DNA from: Ectocarpus siliculosus
Taxonomy: Eukaryota; Sar; Phaeophyceae; Ectocarpales; Ectocarpaceae
DNA length: 10,515 nucleotides
Direction: 5' to 3'
Assembly (NCBI GenBank): GCA_000310025.1
Contig: FN649746.1
Span: 606,017-616,531, forward strand
In this document: piece after piece, positions 6,601 to 10,515 of the stretch
Layout of the letters: each line of letters opens with the position of its first letter
How positions within the stretch are numbered: the first letter of the stretch is position 1
Notes under the pieces: model-generated
Database searches by the model: none
What the model was told of the DNA's origin: nothing
Seen by the model: only the letters and a program-made list of their open reading frames with translations
Position numbers and translations under genes: made by a program

Positions 6601-8351
6601 CATGATAACGTGGTTCCGGTCGAATGTCCTCCAATACAATTGTACCAAATGCGCATGTTCGCAATTATCCCCAAGAAGAGATAGAAATGCCGCACGCACC
6701 CTTCTCGTGTAAGATTGCAAGCAAGCATCTACCGCCGGAGGAACGTGGATATCGAACAACAAGTTGTTCTTGTCTTCCCCCTGTGTCACCTCGGCTGGCC
6801 TGTCAAGAACATACCGAAAAGTGTACACGGTACGAAAAAATACACACAGACACAACCGACTTATCTGGCTGGATTTCGCCCTGTTTGCACCTAGATTTTG
6901 TCCTTGATATCCGAACTAAATATTGGTCGTGCTCCTTTTTTTGTTCACAGGTGATTCAGTACACACCCTTCGACTGCTTGTGGTTATACCTCGAACGATT
7001 TAACCTTTTCTATCGTTGTGTGTATCAATTGGTATGTATGTTTCTAACCCATCCCCTTCGGCTGTGGTTTATCTCGAACGGTAGTCTTCCTTTCATTGTA
7101 TATTTCCTAACCCATCCCCTTCGACTGTGGTTATAACTCGAACGAGTAGTCTATCTGTGATTTCGGGAAGTGTGTGTATTTGGAGAGTTGAGAACACACT
7201 TCGGACACACCGGAAGATGCTATGATATTCCCGAGGTACCCGCCGCCCCCAACCGTCGCTACATTCCGAGCGGTTGGGGTGCTCATCTTGAAACGTTTTG
7301 ACTGCGGAAACAATGTGTGCGTCTGGCGGTTGGGGTGCTTATCTTGGAACGTTTTGACTGCGGAAACAATGTGTGCGTCTGGCCCCACATTCAGCAATCA
7401 GCCATGTGATGAGGATCAGACTAGAGCTACATGTTCTACATTTTCACTTGTTTATTCACTCGTTTCGTTTTGACGTCATTTGCGCGGCAACCAGGCACAA
7501 AGGCTGAAGGAAGAGGGGGAACGGAACGCGCGCACAGTGGAACGCCTTCAAGGCATGGCCAACAAGTTCTTCATCACGGCCTACAGATCCCTCCCGGATG
7601 ATATTGTGAGTACAAATCCCTCCCAGATGATATTGTGAGTACAGCCTGCTGCTGCTGCTGCTGTTGCTGCTGCCGCTGCTGCCGCTGCTGCCGCTGCTGC
7701 CGCTGCTGCTGCTGCAGATATGCCGTCGCGACGAAACCGCTTGCACAACGCGACAGTTGTCGTCCACCAACTTTGTTGCCTTCGTAGGTGTCCGTGTCTC
7801 GGCCGATGTGACGGAAAACCGTGACTACTGTCGGAAACTTTTCACACGTCTCTCTTTCGCGGCTTCTGATACTCGGTCAATCAGACGCACCAAGAGGATC
7901 ATCAACAAGGCGACCGGTGTTGCGGTGTGAACACCAGAAGCGTGTCGCAACTGCACATATATCCTTCGGTCATTTACATTTTTCTCCTTGTGTTTTGCTC
8001 AAATGCAGGCGATTTTTTTCTCCCAGGGCGGTACTGCTGTAATACAGGTCCAATTCCTCCGCATCATCCACGGTTGTCAATATGTCGTTTCCGTCCGTTC
8101 CGTTCCGGCAGGCCACGCGGGCGGCCATCCTCTCGTACCATAAGTCCGTCGCTCTGTTCCCCAGCGCACCGGGCGACCAGTCGGTGCACTCCTCCAGCGG
8201 CGGCGGAAGCGGCGGCGGAAGCGGCGGCGGAAGCGGCGGCGGAGGCGGCGGCGAGAGCGTGTACGACCTCAGGGCCGACCCGACCTTGGAGAACGGCGCT
8301 CGCTACAGTTGCGTCATGAGGAGCCTGACGCAAATGACGTCATGTTTCACG
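533..8351 (+). CDS. Partial multi-exon gene: CLU-like (eIF3-p135-like) plus TPR-type protein
   Basis: Joining 533-604, 1595-1719, 2528-2592, 3212-3340, 5324-5428, 6159-6206, 7495-7605, 8009-8047 and 8112-8351 gives one frame of about 311 residues with no stop. Intron phases agree at each junction: phase 2, then 1, then 0 for the rest. Residues 1-90 carry HGVNVRHLG, an EMIARTLKN helix and FLNLV...TFW, resembling the central region of clustered-mitochondria (CLU) proteins and their protist relatives. Residues 130-220 (GVELTEDA, DIHEIKPIVR, a QAQRLKEEGE helix) and 219-250 resemble the lead-in and first repeats of a TPR array. CLU proteins act in the cytosol, binding mRNAs for mitochondrial proteins and affecting mitochondrial distribution; whether this relative does so is unknown. 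Start codon, 5' exons and stop codon are not seen. The family call rests on remembered motifs, not a search. Confidence 0.6.
647..899. mobile_element. MITE-like element with 26-base terminal inverted repeats
   Basis: The left end, starting CAGTGGGGGTCCCC at 647, and the reverse complement of the right end, starting CAGCAGGGGTCCCC at 899, agree at 22 of 26 positions by hand alignment and continue into ATAAGG-GGT. The inside carries a tandem repeat of 62 bases (684-803) and a second copy of the inner inverted-repeat motif at 853-865. It codes for nothing recognisable, so it would need a transposase from elsewhere. A target-site duplication is not clear. Confidence 0.6.
684..803. repeat. Two-copy tandem repeat (period 62) inside the MITE-like element
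   Basis: The copies begin with agctaataatgaccgcc at 684 and 746 and end in tagaacaacgtt. The second copy lacks a four-base attc insertion near its middle; the rest is almost identical, so the duplication is recent. Confidence 0.85.
930..1034. repeat. Dispersed repeat, copy 1 (AAGCTCGATT family)
   Basis: It runs from taccgtaggccgcataaga through cgaagctcgatttctcgg to gcattggaaccg. A second copy in the same orientation at 5981-6078 matches across the whole length with scattered changes and small gaps. Its first half also aligns with the foldback repeat at 4610-4928. Confidence 0.8.
1595..1719 (+). CDS. Exon 2 of the partial CLU-like gene
   Basis: The acceptor is cggacag at 1588-1594 and the donor is GTGAGA at 1720. 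The first base completes the Glu codon from exon 1. The 41 full codons give LLKDMMLTEMIARTLKNILR, then CFQRTWMKAE and RSTSEQGMRML. The EM-AR-LKN-LR helix is typical of CLU-type regions, where it follows the HG-N-R-LG motif. The exon ends one base into a Val codon. An overlapping frame (1545-1763) shares part of this sequence because it starts upstream of the acceptor; its start at 1545 is not supported. Confidence 0.75.
1720..2527 (+). other. Intron 2 (808 bases)
   Basis: It is bounded by GTGAGA and AACAG and splits a Val codon after its first base. It holds a foldback hairpin (1953-2052) and a repeat region (2211-2527) with two degenerate copies of the exon 3 acceptor. I see nothing supported in 1720-1950. 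Confidence 0.7.
1953..2052. repeat. Imperfect inverted repeat / hairpin
   Basis: The left arm, cttccaaagttttagaagg followed by tttcca (1953-1977), pairs with the right arm, tggaaacagttccaaaac then tttgggaa (about 2028-2052), with few mismatches over about 25 bases. The loop is near 50 bases. It may be a small foldback element or a stable structure in the intron RNA. Confidence 0.6.
2211..2592. repeat. Degenerate tandem repeat including copies of the exon 3 acceptor, with GCCTAA hexamers
   Basis: The segment gtcttcgtgttggatggaac then ag, followed by a TTCCT-A-C-TG-ACGGAG-like stretch, occurs from about 2242 and 2337 and again, as the real acceptor and start of exon 3, from 2506. Spacings are 95 and 169 bases. 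Between copies lie many GCCTAA/CCTAAG hexamers. The copies reach about 40 bases into exon 3, so coding sequence is included. Confidence 0.75.
2528..2592 (+). CDS. Exon 3 of the partial CLU-like gene
   Basis: The acceptor is ggatgaaacag ending at 2527 and the donor is GTAAGA at 2593. Two bases complete the Val codon begun in exon 2, then come 21 codons reading VRFLNLVTGAHVN and SATFWKKN. The FLNLV-G-...-FW pattern is what follows the EM-AR helix in CLU-like protist proteins. The exon ends in phase 0. Its acceptor and first 30-40 bases are echoed twice upstream in degenerate form (from about 2242 and 2337), so it sits at the end of a tandem duplication. Confidence 0.75.
2593..3211 (+). other. 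Intron 3 (619 bases)
   Basis: It is bounded by GTAAGA and CCAAG in phase 0. A T run sits at 3093-3105. I find no convincing repeat or gene in it; an apparent 115-residue minus-strand frame (2430-2777) overlaps exon 3 and the hexamer repeat and has no family features. Confidence 0.65.
3212..3340 (+). CDS. Exon 4 of the partial CLU-like gene, with apparent GC donor
   Basis: The acceptor is accaccaag ending at 3211; the 43 codons read VLTGVLQRFGLVSL at the start and VFKLTEMQ at the end, in phase 0 at both borders. An alternative acceptor, gtgctgcag ending at 3232, would keep the frame but drop seven residues (VLTGVLQ). I prefer the longer form because FWKKN-VLTGVLQRFG reads as one continuous helix-like stretch. 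There is no GT at the 3' border that keeps the frame; ATGCAG|GCGAGT matches a GC-AG donor, and the next exon (5324) continues in the same phase. Reading through meets a TGA at 3352-3354. Confidence 0.65.
3572..3733. mobile_element. Second MITE-like element, 24-base terminal inverted repeats
   Basis: The left end CAGTGGGGGTCCCTGTTTAG (3572) continues with TGCC; the right end, reversed, reads CAGAGGTGGTCCCTGTTTAG then TGCC (from 3733). They agree at 22 of 24 positions. The inside repeats ccggcact in both orientations. A TA follows the right end and a TA lies three bases outside the left end, so a TA target duplication is possible but not exact. The terminus CAG-GGGGTCCC is shared with the element at 647-899. 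Confidence 0.68.
4610..4928. repeat. Direct and inverted repeat cluster, foldback type
   Basis: Two direct copies containing cgactttcaaagctcgattg start near 4610 and 4720 (period 105 between the cgacttt motifs at 4644 and 4749). A third copy lies inverted at about 4859-4928 (cttggttgtgtagcgattga, then gcttcgaata). The second and third face each other like terminal inverted repeats of about 58 bases. The core aligns with the dispersed repeats at 930 and 5981. Confidence 0.7.
4687..4711. repeat. TACCG pentamer repeat
   Basis: Short imperfect run of taccg/gtacc pentamers between the first two copies of the foldback repeat. Confidence 0.6.
5100..5321. repeat. Pyrimidine microsatellite (CTGTCTCT type) abutting exon 5
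   Basis: About 220 bases consist of tgtctc/tctctctg units with almost no A, and end in tctctctgtag, the acceptor of exon 5. It therefore acts as an extremely long polypyrimidine tract. The Ser/Leu-rich plus-strand frame and Arg/Glu-rich minus-strand frame it yields are artefacts. Confidence 0.9.
5324..5428 (+). CDS. Exon 5 of the partial CLU-like gene
   Basis: The acceptor is the end of a long pyrimidine microsatellite, tctctctgtag, ending at 5323; the donor is GTGAGA at 5429. The 35 codons, phase 0 at both ends, read GVELTEDAKAHFYADSPVGF, then EFMVSDIHEIKPIVR. The join to exon 4 gives KLTEMQ-GVELTEDA, and the DI-EI-P-V(K/R) ending leads into the M-ILD-G motif of exon 6. These are the expected successive elements between the FW motif and the TPR lead-in of this protein type. 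Confidence 0.72.
5429..6158 (+). other. Intron 5 (730 bases)
   Basis: It is bounded by GTGAGA and ATCAG in phase 0. It has many T runs, including a small duplication of ttttttaccagattgc at 5643-5676, and a dispersed repeat copy at 5981-6078. The open frame 5278-5988 begins in the microsatellite, reads exon 5 in the wrong frame and is not a gene. Confidence 0.66.
5981..6078. repeat. Dispersed repeat, copy 2 (AAGCTCGATT family)
   Basis: It runs from taccgtaggttgcataattt through gaaagctcgattttctcgg to gcgttggaaccg, in the same orientation as the copy at 930-1034. The differences are scattered substitutions and a few short gaps, as expected for an old dispersed repeat. Confidence 0.8.
6159..6206 (+). 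CDS. Exon 6 of the partial CLU-like gene
   Basis: The acceptor is ggcctgtatcag ending at 6158 and the donor is GTGAGA at 6207. The 16 codons read YMHILDYGGGVMLSMQ in phase 0. It fits tightly between KPIVR of exon 5 and AQRLKEEGE of exon 7, making an (V)RYMHILDYGGG-MLSMQAQRLKEEG stretch like the hydrophobic run before a helical QAQRLK-type segment. Its length, only 48 bases, makes the acceptor choice less sure; no other in-frame AG lies close upstream. Confidence 0.66.
6348..6380 (+). repeat. G-rich tract with G-quadruplex potential
   Basis: Four long G runs are separated by single C bases on the sense strand of intron 6, so the unspliced RNA could fold into a quadruplex. The exact length may be affected by sequencing error in homopolymers. 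Confidence 0.6.
6961..7145. repeat. Three degenerate copies of a short repeat
   Basis: A motif of about 35 bases, cccatccccttcgactgtgg followed by ttataactcgaacg, occurs near 6963, 7049 and 7111. The second and third copies share flanking ttcctaaccc/tttctaaccc and a tagtct tail; the first is more diverged. Confidence 0.72.
7270..7381. repeat. Two-copy tandem repeat (period 56)
   Basis: Copies at 7270-7325 and 7326-7381 begin gcggttggggtgct and end gtgtgcgtctg, differing at only two positions by eye. This is a recent local duplication inside intron 6. Confidence 0.9.
7495..7605 (+). CDS. Exon 7 of the partial CLU-like gene (TPR lead-in helices)
   Basis: The acceptor is gcggcaaccag ending at 7494 and the donor is GTGAGT at 7606. 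The 37 codons, phase 0, read AQRLKEEGERNARTVERLQG, then MANKFFITAYRSLPDDI. This looks like a pair of amphipathic helices ending in (A)Y-SLPDD, the typical border before the first full TPR helix. A near-identical 29-base copy of the exon end and its donor follows at once (second donor at 7635); using that one would add 29 bases and break the frame, so the first donor is chosen. Confidence 0.72.
7577..7642 (+). repeat. Tandem duplication (period 29) of exon 7 end with its splice donor
   Basis: The stretch tccctcccggatgatattgt then gagtaca, across the exon-intron border, is repeated 29 bases downstream with one or two changes. It yields two strong GTGAGT donors at 7606 and 7635. Only the first keeps the frame with the downstream exons. 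Confidence 0.85.
7606..8008 (+). other. Intron 7 (403 bases)
   Basis: It is bounded by GTGAGT and TGCAG in phase 0, if exon 8 is real. It begins with the duplicated donor and a CTG/CCG triplet tract. The frame 7664-7930, whose first part is Leu/Pro from the triplets, has no recognised domain. Confidence 0.5.
7645..7717. repeat. CTG/CCG triplet microsatellite
   Basis: About 24 triplets of ctg, with regular ccg and one ttg interruption, end in ctgctgctgcag. The tract sits just inside intron 7 and its end looks like a splice acceptor, but the sequence after it does not continue the protein convincingly. Confidence 0.85.
8009..8047 (+). CDS. Possible exon 8, a 13-codon microexon
   Basis: The acceptor is gctcaaatgcag ending at 8008; the proposed donor is GTCCAA at 8048, which is weak. 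The 13 codons read AIFFSQGGTAVIQ in phase 0 and fill the gap between SLPDDI of exon 7 and ATRAAILSYHKSV of exon 9. The order small-hydrophobic, aromatic, then G-TA-I resembles helix A of a TPR (compare AL-N-G-AL). The next intron would be just 64 bases, far shorter than the others here. It may instead be intronic, with exon 7 spliced directly to 8112 (also phase 0). Confidence 0.42.
8112..8351 (+). CDS. Exon 9 of the partial CLU-like gene: TPR-like helix plus Ser-Gly linker
   Basis: The acceptor is gttccgttccggcag ending at 8111 and the donor is GTGAGC at 8352. The 80 codons are phase 0 at both ends. They begin ATRAAILSYHKSVALFPSAP, which fits TPR helix B (A-20, Y-24, P-32 spacing), then GDQSVHS, a low-complexity (SGGG)4GGG stretch at 8196-8252, then GESVYDLRADPTLENGARYS and a basic/polar end with MRSLTQM. 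An ATG at 8082 in the same frame lies upstream of the acceptor; it is probably intronic. If the donor is not used the frame stays open to 8489, which I think less likely. Confidence 0.6.
8196..8252 (+). repeat. Coding minisatellite, four 12-base units (Ser-Gly-Gly-Gly)
   Basis: AGCGGCGGCGGA is repeated four times without change from 8196 to 8243, followed by three more Gly codons. The period is a multiple of three, so unit gain or loss alters linker length without breaking the frame. In the protein it makes a flexible linker after the TPR-like helix. Confidence 0.9.
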
Positions 8352-10127
8352 GTGAGCGAGCGTCCCATGGGGCGGGAAAGATTTTGGCGGGTTTGCTTTT
8401 ATTTTTGTTTGCTGCAAGTTTTGCTTCGAACCGCGCTACCCCTACCTGGCCGACCAATGAGAATACAGCAAGCAGCGGCGGCTGTGTAAGTTTTTTTTTT
8501 AATAGTAGCATCGATCATGGTAAAGGCAGACCGATTTCATCAAATCTTGGGTCTTGTGTGCGTTTTGACCGGCGTCGACCGCGCTGAACGGCTGGCTAAT
8601 GACAAGACGACAGTCCCAGCACCAGGGCATGAATATTCTAGCACGCCCTCTACTCATTAGGATCTCCCAACAGGGCGGTCGCGTAAGGTTGGACGATAGT
8701 CGTGTCTGCCTTTATTTCAGGTGCTCTCCTGATGTGGTGTTGGGTGTGTAGGCGGGCAGTGCCGCGACTCAGGAGAGTAAAGCGGCAAATCCAACCCCAA
8801 CAGAACTACTTGGTATTTCCCAAAGTTGTGAATCTTCCTGATCTCCCAAATCTCCTACTTAGTGTCCACTCAGATTTACGAGATCCCCGATGCTTCCAAG
8901 TTTCGATGGCAGTCTATGTTTCCTGCCTTGAAATATATCTACATAGCATACCAAAGATACCTAGACATTGCTCTTCAAGAAAAATATTTCCTGCTCCAAA
9001 ATTCAGTAAAAATCTCCAGGAAAGCACAGCAGTAAAACTAAGATGGAAAACCAAGAGAGTGTGTAACTACCGTTGGTACAGCTCACAAATACAAGCACAA
9101 AGAAACTACTATTGTTTACCCCCTGTGCCTGCTGTTAATAGCCCCACTGTTGCAGCAATTCTCTTGATTCTGGTCGGAATCCGCAGGTAAAACGCTGATG
9201 TTCAACTCGACTTCAAAACGAAATCGCTCCAATCGGTCATCAAAACAGTAGCCTTATTTTTTTTTGTCACAAGTGATCAAAGTCCAAAGCCAAAATCAGA
9301 GACAATTCATCCTCAATTCCCCTCGCCAGGACTTAACATTTGTCATCCGAATGCCAAGAAAGCGTGTCCAAATCCAACCGATGTCAATCATGAAGAGGAA
9401 GCGAACGCGAACCAATGACGTCGGCATAAAAAAACTACTCAATTCTATGGCGCTCCGAGAAATACGTTGCGGGCGAGATGCTTGTCTCCCGCCGCGGCGC
9501 CTCGCCCAAACTCTCTACAGGTCACGCGCAATAACTTGATCGAACGTTGGACGATCGGTGGCACATTGACGCTATGGTACTCTCTGAGGGAGGTCTACAC
9601 GGGTAGTCTCGGCACAGTTGCATCAATAGGGGGAATGACGCTAACGTTGCGTTTTTAGTTACCTGGTCATCATGAAACGGATTTCAGCCGGATAATCACC
9701 CAAGATCCTTGTCAAAGTAGAATCCATACAGGCATGCCATGCAAGCACGTCCGACAAATACACCATGACGTTCTCTAACACGCGTCGCTTGTCCCTAAGC
9801 GCACACAACGTTTCATCAACAACTTAGTCAGCCAATTTACTAACGATGACGATGACGATAACTCATGACTCGTATCCAGTTTTTTTTTTACCATTAGCAC
9901 CACCTTTCACACCAGTGCGCGTGTTTTACGAGACACCTCCGAAGTCCACAACACCAAACTGACTCTCAAACCTGAGCTTTCCCAACCAACACGCACAAAA
10001 CGGGACAAAACCATTAAAATAACACGATGAATCGTTGCTGCTCGCAGACAGGCCTGAGTCGGGCGTAGAACCCTACGCGCTAGGGATAACAGTTTCTGCT
10101 TGCTCCTGGACACTCATCACACTGTAG
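8352..10127. other. Long stretch without a secure exon
   Basis: The stretch follows the exon 9 donor. From about 8770 to 9440 it is A+T-rich: three 60-base lines counted by hand (8821, 8941, 9001) gave 35-42% G+C. Frames at 8702-9190 and 9264-9539 have no start context or family I know. A phase-0 segment 8874-9005 between an acceptor-like cactcag and a weak donor could be an exon, but evidence is thin. A small gatgac repeat lies at 9845-9861. Nothing else is supported. Confidence 0.5.
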
Positions 10128-10515
10128 GCCCCCCGCGGCACAAGGCCCATCGCCCTCCATGCTGCAATCGAACAACTCTTGGCCTCGATTGAACGGGAGG
10201 CCTACTCCCAGTGCCCCCATCCTACCCTTCCGCCAGCCCAACGCGTGCACGTTGATCCTCCATCCCAGGTCGTTTCATCTCTGCTGCAGCAGCTTTATTC
10301 TTCCTCCCCCATCAGCTCGCACGATGGGCCCCACCACCATCCCCGAGTCGGAGGGTTAAGCTGGACTCCTGTAGTTTCCCGTAGCGCACACCGCCAACCC
10401 CGGCATGAGCTCCACCGACAGACCGTCTTACCGCCACCATGGCAACCTCGCTGCCGCCCCAGCTGCGCAAGCGGGCATGCGGGCTGCCCCCCCCCCCCCA
10501 CACCCCCCACCCCTC
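10128..10515 (+). CDS. Possible further exon, open to the window end
   Basis: An acceptor-like atcacactgtag ends at 10127, and the frame that begins at 10128 is open for 129 codons to the window edge without any ATG. It starts APRGTRPIALHAAIEQLLAS, an amphipathic-helix-like stretch, then becomes rich in Pro, His and Ser (including VVSSLLQQLYSS and DGPHHHP) and ends in a poly-Pro run coded by the terminal C tract. It could be a 3' exon of the same gene or of another. Phase cannot be tied to exon 9, because intervening exons are unknown. No family is recognised. Poor sequence quality at the contig end may inflate its length. Confidence 0.28.
10488..10515. other. C-rich contig end, probably low quality
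   Basis: The last 28 bases are almost all C with a few A and T. Like the first 380 bases, this suggests the window is bounded by an assembly gap. Confidence 0.45.

Larger units (their letters stand above)
6207..7494 (+). other. Intron 6 (1288 bases)
   Basis: It is bounded by GTGAGA and ACCAG in phase 0. It contains a G tract (6348-6380), a three-copy degenerate repeat (6961-7145) and a two-copy tandem repeat (7270-7381). An acceptor-like ttttttgttcacag ends at 6950, but the sequence after it belongs to the degenerate repeat and needs no exon there, since exon 6 joins exon 7 directly. Confidence 0.65.

Noticed and set aside
6951-7136. Possible exon after ttttttgttcacag
   Set aside because: The sequence is the first copy of a degenerate intronic repeat, and exon 6 joins exon 7 in frame without it.
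7718-7783. Exon following the CTG tract (ICRRDETACTT reading)
   Set aside because: It is in phase but shows no resemblance to the expected TPR segment; 8009-8047 fits better.
7927-8319. Plus-strand 130-codon frame ending in Ala/Glu repeats
   Set aside because: It reads the minisatellite in another frame and crosses the exon 9 acceptor without support; the TPR-like reading is in the 8112 frame.
8064-8333. Minus-strand frame with an Ala-rich repeat
   Set aside because: It is the antisense of exon 9 and its Ser-Gly minisatellite.
7495-8351. CRISPR array or bacterial repeat locus suggested by regular short repeats
   Set aside because: The repeats are triplets or 12-base units without spacers, in a spliced eukaryotic gene.

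Overview
The window looks like nuclear DNA of an intron-rich eukaryote, most likely a brown alga (Ectocarpus or Saccharina-like) or a related stramenopile. The grounds are short exons of about 40-240 bases, introns mostly 400-2000 bases long with GTGAGN/GTAAGA donors and pyrimidine-CAG acceptors, abundant small repeats inside introns, and no compact bacterial gene layout. The species call is inference. Nearly all long unspliced open frames are chance or repeat-driven; I found no bacterial-type gene, CRISPR array, rRNA or tRNA.

The main content is the inside of one plus-strand gene whose 5' and 3' ends lie beyond the supported exons. Eight exons, and a ninth (13-residue) that is less sure, join in a single continuous frame: 533-604, 1595-1719, 2528-2592, 3212-3340, 5324-5428, 6159-6206, 7495-7605, 8009-8047 and 8112-8351. 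They give about 311 residues. The first three carry HGVNVRHLG, an LTEMIARTLKNILR-like helix and an FLNLV...FW motif, as in the CLU / eIF3-p135-like region of clustered-mitochondria-type proteins. The later exons look like the run-in to tetratricopeptide (TPR) helices. I call it a CLU-like/TPR protein of unknown exact function.

Region by region: 1-380 is homopolymer-rich, apparently low-quality sequence at a contig edge. Intron 1 holds a MITE-like element with terminal inverted repeats (647-899) and a dispersed repeat copy. Intron 2 holds a hairpin and degenerate duplications of the exon 3 splice acceptor. Intron 4 (1983 bases) starts with an apparent GC donor, carries a second MITE and a foldback repeat, and ends in a 220-base pyrimidine microsatellite directly against exon 5. 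Introns 5-7 carry another repeat copy, a G-tract, minisatellites, a duplicated splice donor and a CTG tract. Exon 9 contains a 12-base minisatellite coding for a Ser-Gly-Gly-Gly linker. From 8352 to 10127 no exon is secure; part of it is clearly A+T-richer. A possible further exon opens at 10128 and runs to the window end.

The noteworthy points are gene architecture and repeat biology (duplicated splice sites, repeats touching exon borders, two small mobile-repeat families), not a new defence or metabolic system.
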